Assembly: GCA_016789265.1 (NCBI GenBank)
Contig: JAEUQK010000003.1
Coordinates: forward strand, 1 to 48,201
Origin: Blastocatellia bacterium
Lineage (GTDB): Bacteria > Acidobacteriota > Blastocatellia > Pyrinomonadales > Pyrinomonadaceae
DNA: 48,201 bases
Reading direction: 5' to 3'
Part shown: piece after piece, positions 44,064 through 48,201 of the stretch
Numbering within the stretch: position 1 is the first letter of the stretch
Layout of the letters: each line of letters opens with the position of its first letter
Translations under genes and position numbers: made by a program
Notes under the pieces: model-generated
What the model was told of the DNA's origin: nothing
The model's database searches: none
The model's input: the letters and a program-made list of their open reading frames with translations, nothing else

Positions 44064-44642
44064 ATGTACGACCCGCGAATCTCGCACAGCCGAGGCTACA
44101 TCCCACATGTCGATCCCGGCGAGATGACGCAGTTCATCACCTTCCGCCTTGCCGACTCCATGCCTCAGACCGTACTGAACCGGTGGAAAGAAGACCTCAA
44201 AAACGGAGAGATCACCGATGCCGGACTGCGAAAGCGTATCGAGACATACCTGGACCAGAACTACGGCGAACGGCTGCTCTCCGACAAGCGTGTCGCCAAA
44301 CTCGTAAAGCACGCGATCCTTCATCTGGACGGTAAGAAGTATCGCCTCATCGCCTGGGTGATCATGCCGAACCATGTTCACCTGCTGATCGTGACGCTCG
44401 CGGGGTACACAGTTTCCGAGATCATGCACTCGCTCAAGTCCTTCACCTCACACGAAGCAAACAAGATCCTCAATCGCAAAGGAAACTTCTGGTATAAGGA
44501 ATATTTCGACCGCTATATCCGCGACGGAAAGCACTATCGGGCAACACTAAGGTATATTGAAGAAAACCCGGTCAAAGCACGGATCTGTGAAAAACCCGAG
44601 GACTGGGAATTCTCAAGCGCTTTCTTTAGAAAAGAATCTTGA
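44064..44642 (+). CDS. REP-associated tyrosine transposase (RAYT, Y1_Tnp family)
   Basis: 192 residues. The N-terminus (DPGEMTQFITFRLADSMP) and the metal-binding HUH motif VIMPNHVHLLIVTLAG mark the Y1 transposase family. The tyrosine region is NFWYKEYFDRYIRDGKHYRA, with RYIEENPVKARI and WEFSSAFF at the end, typical of the RAYT branch rather than IS200/IS605 TnpA. Such single-copy enzymes act on REP-type palindromes. REP-like repeats lie on both sides (44006-44049 and 44644-44743), and a diverged copy lies at 47095. The gene appears intact. Confidence 0.88.
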   Translation: MYDPRISHSRGYIPHVDPGEMTQFITFRLADSMPQTVLNRWKEDLKNGEITDAGLRKRIETYLDQNYGERLLSDKRVAKLVKHAILHLDGKKYRLIAWVIMPNHVHLLIVTLAGYTVSEIMHSLKSFTSHEANKILNRKGNFWYKEYFDRYIRDGKHYRATLRYIEENPVKARICEKPEDWEFSSAFFRKES

Positions 44643-44643
44643 T

Positions 44644-44743
44644 GACTGGAACGCACGCGTCCCGCGTGAAAACGCCGGTTACGGCGTCAGAGGTTATGTT
44701 CGTGCTTCGCACTCATGGCACGCGGGACGCGTGCGGTCCAGTC
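44644..44743 (+). repeat. REP-like inverted repeat pair (BIME-like), right side of the RAYT gene
   Basis: Two 25-base arms in inverted orientation, 44644-44668 and 44719-44743, pair with one mismatch. Between them lie a hairpin ACGCCG/CGGCGT (44672-44687) and a second short hairpin GTGC-TTC-GCAC (44702-44712). The unit sits directly between the RAYT stop and the GH20 start. Confidence 0.82.
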
Positions 44744-44763
44744 AGTTCGTTGATTAATGAAAT

Positions 44764-47082
44764 ATGAAACGTCTCTTTGCTTCCATCGCGGTATCCCTGT
44801 CGCTCGTGTCGTTTGCCTTTGCTCAAGCGGATGGGATCAATATTCTTCCAAAACCCTATTCGTTGGAGCCCCGACCAGGCTCATTTTCTTTTGGTCCGAA
44901 GACAAAAATATTCGTGAGTGGCAAAGTAAATAGACAATCTGCGGCTGTCTTAAATGCCCTTTTACTTGCGCGGTACGGATTCAGCCTTGAAGTCACTTCC
45001 AAGCGGCCAACAGAAAACTACATAGCGTTTAGCAGTATCGGTGGAGGACTCATCGATTGGCAACGGAATCCTCCAGTTCATGAGGGTTCATATAGCCTTG
45101 AGATCGATCAACAGAGCATTCTGCTGATGGGAGTACGTTATTCCGAGATCGGAAAATACTATGCGATCCAGTCTCTCATGCAGTTACTCCCAGCGAGATT
45201 CGACGGGAAAGCTGACATACCCGCAGTACGCATAAATGACAGACCCCGCTTCAAATACCGGGGTATGCACCTTGATGTCTCGCGTCATTTTCAACCGGTC
45301 GAGTTCGTCAAAAAGTACATCGACCAGATGGCGCAGTATAAGTTCAACACTTTTCACTGGCATTTGACGGACGACCAGGGCTGGCGGATCGAGATCAAGA
45401 AGTATCCGAAGCTGACGACGGTCGGGCAATATCGCAGCGAATCGCACGAGGGGTCGTATTCGACCACGTTCAAGGGCGACGGCCGCCCGATCGAAGGCTT
45501 CTATACGCAGGAGCAGATAAAGGACGTCATCGCTTACGCAAAGGCGCGTTACATTACGGTCATCCCCGAGATCGAGCTGCCCGGCCACGCGTCCGCGGCA
45601 CTCGCGGCGTATCCGGAACTCGGCAAAGGCTGCGCGGCTCCGGATTACAAATTCGAAGTGAAAAAGACCTGGGGCATTTTCAAGGAGGTCTTCTGTCCGA
45701 CCGACGAGACATTCAAATTCCTCGAGGACGTCTTGGACGAAACGATAAAGCTGTTTCCCGATTCGCCCTACATCCACATTGGCGGCGACGAGGTTTTGAA
45801 AGATTTTTGGAAGGAGTCGGCGTTCGTGCAGGAGCTGAAAAAACGCGAGAACCTGAAAGACGAACACGAGGTGCAGAGCTATTTTGTCCGCCGTATCGAG
45901 AAATTCGTAAATTCGAAAGGCAAAAAGATCATCGGCTGGGACGAGATACTTGAGGGCGGCGTCGCGCCGAACGCTACGATCATGAGCTGGCGCGGGATGA
46001 AAGGCGGCATCGAGGCCGCAAAAGCGAAACACGACGTGATCATGACCCCGACCGACTTCGTCTATTTCGATTATGGCCAGGGCGACCCTGCATATGAACC
46101 GCTGAATATCGGCGGTTATGTGCCGCTCGAAAAGGTCTATTCATTCGAGCCTGTCCCGCCCGAGCTCACGGCCGAGGAAGCGAAATACATTCTCGGCGGT
46201 CAGGCCAACATCTGGACCGAATATCTCGAAACGCCCGCGGCCGTCGAATACATGGCCTACCCAAGAATGCTCGCGTTGAGCGAAGTGCTTTGGTCAAGAA
46301 AAGAGGACCGAAATTTCGAAGATTTCAAGCGACGCATGAACGCCGTGCTCCCGCGGCTTGATAGGCAGAATGTTAATTACCGGATCCCCGAACCCGGTGG
46401 ATTGCAGAACATCGTAACGCAAAGCGAAAAAGCGTCTCTTGGACTGCAGCCCGCCCCGGGTACCCGCATTTTGTACACGACCGATGGATCGACGCCGAGT
46501 GACTCGTCGGCAGTTTATGACAGGCCCATCGAGATTAGTCTCGCCGACGGCGAAGTAAAGACGCTCAAGACCATCGTTGTTAACGGTGCCGGTCGAAAGA
46601 GTGTCGTTTACGCGGCGACCATCGTTCGCGGCACGATGCGAGAACCGGACGCGCTTCCCGCGACAACTCCGGGTGTCAATTTCAGGTTCAGCATTCCAAG
46701 AGCGGATATGTCTGGTAACGCGGTCGAGCGAACCGGCGAGACAAGGTCCCTGATGCTCGATCAATTCGCAAAGGAATTCGATCTGAAGCAGACGTTCGCG
46801 ATCGAGTATATGGGCTACATAAAGATCGCTGCCGATGGCGTCTACGAGTTTCAGACCGATGCGACGTGGCATCCGTCGGTCGAGATCGGCGGCAAAAAGG
46901 TCATCGAAACCTGGGGAACGGCAGAGCGAAAAGTTAGTTCCGCGATAGTGCCGCTTAAGGCAGGCCTGCACAAGATCACATTGTGGTACACCAATCACAG
47001 CGGCACGCCGTTCTTCCGTCTCCGATACGGATTAAAAGGCCAGGGACTTCGCCAGGCATACGGCGGCGAATTTGTACATTAG
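44764..47082 (+). CDS. Secreted beta-N-acetylhexosaminidase, GH20, with C-terminal PA14-like domain
   Basis: 772 residues. Signal peptide 1-20 (ending FAFAQ). A GH20b-like N-terminal domain is followed by the GH20 barrel from RFKYRGMHLDVSRHFQPV through HWHLTDDQGWRIEI to the catalytic pair in HIGGDEVLKDFW (D342, E343). A chitobiase-type C-terminal Ig-like segment comes next (ILYTTDGSTPSDSSAVYD), then a PA14-like domain (about 645-772, with IAADGVYEFQTDATWHPSVE). It removes terminal GlcNAc or GalNAc from glycans. It precedes a GH92 gene, suggesting N-glycan or mannan-type substrates, with a REP-like repeat between them. Confidence 0.93.
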   Translation: MKRLFASIAVSLSLVSFAFAQADGINILPKPYSLEPRPGSFSFGPKTKIFVSGKVNRQSAAVLNALLLARYGFSLEVTSKRPTENYIAFSSIGGGLIDWQRNPPVHEGSYSLEIDQQSILLMGVRYSEIGKYYAIQSLMQLLPARFDGKADIPAVRINDRPRFKYRGMHLDVSRHFQPVEFVKKYIDQMAQYKFNTFHWHLTDDQGWRIEIKKYPKLTTVGQYRSESHEGSYSTTFKGDGRPIEGFYTQEQIKDVIAYAKARYITVIPEIELPGHASAALAAYPELGKGCAAPDYKFEVKKTWGIFKEVFCPTDETFKFLEDVLDETIKLFPDSPYIHIGGDEVLKDFWKESAFVQELKKRENLKDEHEVQSYFVRRIEKFVNSKGKKIIGWDEILEGGVAPNATIMSWRGMKGGIEAAKAKHDVIMTPTDFVYFDYGQGDPAYEPLNIGGYVPLEKVYSFEPVPPELTAEEAKYILGGQANIWTEYLETPAAVEYMAYPRMLALSEVLWSRKEDRNFEDFKRRMNAVLPRLDRQNVNYRIPEPGGLQNIVTQSEKASLGLQPAPGTRILYTTDGSTPSDSSAVYDRPIEISLADGEVKTLKTIVVNGAGRKSVVYAATIVRGTMREPDALPATTPGVNFRFSIPRADMSGNAVERTGETRSLMLDQFAKEFDLKQTFAIEYMGYIKIAADGVYEFQTDATWHPSVEIGGKKVIETWGTAERKVSSAIVPLKAGLHKITLWYTNHSGTPFFRLRYGLKGQGLRQAYGGEFVH

Positions 47083-47094
47083 CCGCGATCCGTT

Positions 47095-47139
47095 TTCGTG
47101 CTTCGCACTCATTGAACGTTTGACGTGTGCGTTCCAGCC
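47095..47139 (+). repeat. Diverged copy of the REP-like repeat between GH20 and GH92 genes
   Basis: 45 bases matching the right arm at 44699-44743 at 37 positions; the first 18 bases (TTCGTGCTTCGCACTCAT) are identical. It fills the gap between the GH20 stop and the GH92 start. Confidence 0.72.
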
Positions 47140-47146
47140 AAAAGAG

Positions 47147-48201
47147 ATGAACAAGATGATCAAGAGCCTTTTGATTCTATTCACTATCCACTGTTCACTT
47201 TTCACTGCGCTCGCTCAGCCGCGCGACTTCACCCGCTGGGTCAACCCATTTATCGGCACCGGCGGGCACGGGCATACGTTTCCGGGGGCGACCATGCCCT
47301 TCGGGATGGTCCAGCTCTCGCCCGACACACGCATCGATAACTGGGACGGCTCCAGCGGCTACCACTACTCCGACGACACCATCTACGGCTTCTCTCACAC
47401 GCACCTCAGCGGGACCGGTATTCCCGACGGCTGCGATATTATGTTGATGCCAGCGATTGCGGAATACGAAGGTCCGCGACCAACTGACTATGACAAGTAT
47501 CCGGGATACGCATCAAAATTCTCTCACGCAGATGAGGTATCAACACCAGGCTATTATTCGGTAAAGCTGGCTGATCGAAAGATCAATGCCGAATTGACCG
47601 CAACGCAACGAGTTGGATTTCATCGATATACCTTTCCTTCGTCACGAAAGGCCGGTATCATTCTTGATCTCAAATGGCGAGACAAACTTTTGGATAGTGA
47701 TTACAAGATCATCGATAACAAACGAGTCGAAGGATTTCGACGTTCTTCGTCTTGGGCTAAGAACCAAACAGTTTATTTTGTTGCCGAATTTTCGCGAAAA
47801 TTCGATGAAATCGCTGTCGGTTCGTCCGGAGACAAGAAATTGCCAAGTGCATTCTTTGCGTTCTCACCGCCTGAAGGCGAGCAAGTTCTCATAAAGGTCG
47901 CGATCTCCTACGTCTCGATCGAAGGAGCGCGAAAGAATCTCGCTGCCGAATTGCCCCATTGGAATTTTGACAAGGTTCGCGCCGATGCGAAGGCGGCGTG
48001 GAACAAGGAGTTGTCGAAGATCGAGGTCTCCGGCGGCACGCCCGAGCAGACGACCAATTTTTACACCGCCCTCTACCACACAATGATCCAGCCGAACGTC
48101 TTCAACGACGTAGACGGCCGCTACAAAGGGCACGACGGTAAGATCCATCAACTGCCGGGTTACGACGTACAGGAGCCCGCGCGTCAGCAAGAGCTTAATA
48201 C
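47147..48201 (+). CDS. GH92 family glycosidase (alpha-mannosidase-like), partial or interrupted
   Basis: From the ATG at 47147 the frame is open to the window end (over 350 residues). A signal peptide ends near TALAQ, then VNPFIGTGGHGHTFPGATMP, a classic GH92 start, follows, with GYHYSDDTIYGFSHTHLSGT and NFYTALYHTMIQPNVFNDVD. GH92 enzymes are calcium-dependent exo-alpha-mannosidases. After HQLPGYDV the family normally continues with a Tyr and an SLWDT-like motif. Here the frame instead reads through a GC-rich string (48170-48201) that looks like an interspersed repeat. The gene may be broken there or simply diverge; the catalytic part lies beyond the window. Confidence 0.85.
   Translation, partial: MNKMIKSLLILFTIHCSLFTALAQPRDFTRWVNPFIGTGGHGHTFPGATMPFGMVQLSPDTRIDNWDGSSGYHYSDDTIYGFSHTHLSGTGIPDGCDIMLMPAIAEYEGPRPTDYDKYPGYASKFSHADEVSTPGYYSVKLADRKINAELTATQRVGFHRYTFPSSRKAGIILDLKWRDKLLDSDYKIIDNKRVEGFRRSSSWAKNQTVYFVAEFSRKFDEIAVGSSGDKKLPSAFFAFSPPEGEQVLIKVAISYVSIEGARKNLAAELPHWNFDKVRADAKAAWNKELSKIEVSGGTPEQTTNFYTALYHTMIQPNVFNDVDGRYKGHDGKIHQLPGYDVQEPARQQELN
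48170..48201 (+). repeat. Possible interspersed repeat interrupting the GH92 gene
   Basis: The string GGAGCCCGCGCGTCAGCAAG (48172-48191) resembles a GC-rich sequence that I recall as recurring between genes in Acidobacteriota genomes. It begins where the protein departs from the GH92 pattern. Its right end lies outside the window. Confidence 0.35.

Noticed and set aside
44064..44642. Complete IS200/IS605 insertion sequence
   Set aside because: There is no TnpB or IS200 end hairpins. Protein motifs and flanking REP-like units fit a RAYT domestic transposase better.
45184..46032. Minus-strand ORF (282 codons) antisense to the GH20 gene
   Set aside because: It overlaps the conserved GH20 catalytic domain and has no family resemblance or ribosome site. 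The same holds for the ORF at 46294-46998.
1..48201. tRNA or rRNA genes and CRISPR arrays
   Set aside because: No TPsiC-arm-like cloverleaf, rRNA core sequence or regularly spaced direct repeats were recognised by eye. A tRNAscan-SE or Infernal run would be decisive.

Overview
The window is bacterial chromosome of moderate GC content, densely coded on both strands, from a Gram-negative organism: it encodes an RND/TolC-type efflux system, lipoprotein processing enzymes (Lgt, LspA) and many Sec signal peptides. Gene style and short interspersed repeats are most like Acidobacteriota of the Blastocatellia/Pyrinomonadales type. This assignment is an inference from general familiarity; no rRNA or tRNA gene is present to confirm it.

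Layout. 1-1399 (+): end of an ABC permease and a short membrane-fusion adaptor. 1411-8996 (-): a copper/silver-type heavy-metal efflux operon (Cys-rich secreted protein, YtkA-like lipoprotein, CusA pump, DUF2231 membrane protein, TolC-like protein, CusB-like adaptor). 9156-14938 (-): an AddB/AddA-type helicase-nuclease pair. 15082-19721 (-): the classical rpmH-rnpA-yidD-yidC-khpB-mnmE cluster, in which rpmH lies entirely inside an N-terminally extended rnpA in another frame. 19864-23991: a small DUF5335-like gene, a purine operon (DUF5990, arylamine N-acetyltransferase, purM, an unknown gene, purN) and an unknown small gene. 24010-30354: DUF445 protein, exported rhodanese, MreB, an FHA-GAF-adenylate cyclase and a cysteine desulfurase. 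30355-37204: a TPR-sigma54 activator, divergent from a 1175-residue GH18/NodB deacetylase/GT2 fusion. 37258-43988 (+): clpS, a terminator-linked candidate structured RNA, ileS, two small secreted proteins, lspA, lgt and rluD. 43989-48201 (+): a RAYT transposase with REP-like repeats, a GH20 hexosaminidase and a GH92 enzyme that runs off the window, possibly interrupted by a repeat.

How genes work together. The metal operon forms a tripartite Cu(I)/Ag(I) exporter with accessory periplasmic proteins. AddAB processes DNA double-strand ends. The rpmH-mnmE cluster supplies ribosome assembly, tRNA maturation and modification, and membrane protein insertion. IleS, LspA, Lgt and RluD are housekeeping functions. 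The GT2-deacetylase-hydrolase fusion probably makes and trims a poly-N-acetylglucosamine-like polymer across the inner membrane. GH20 and GH92 are exo-acting glycan degraders.

The most interesting observations are the nested rpmH/rnpA arrangement (resembling the one described in Thermus), the three-enzyme polysaccharide fusion beside a TPR-sigma54 activator, the structured RNA before ileS, predicted Fe-S Cys quartets in both AddA and AddB, an adaptor lacking its coiled-coil hairpin, and the RAYT/REP repeats. No intergenic stretch exceeds 300 bases. No tRNA, rRNA, CRISPR array or complete insertion sequence was seen.
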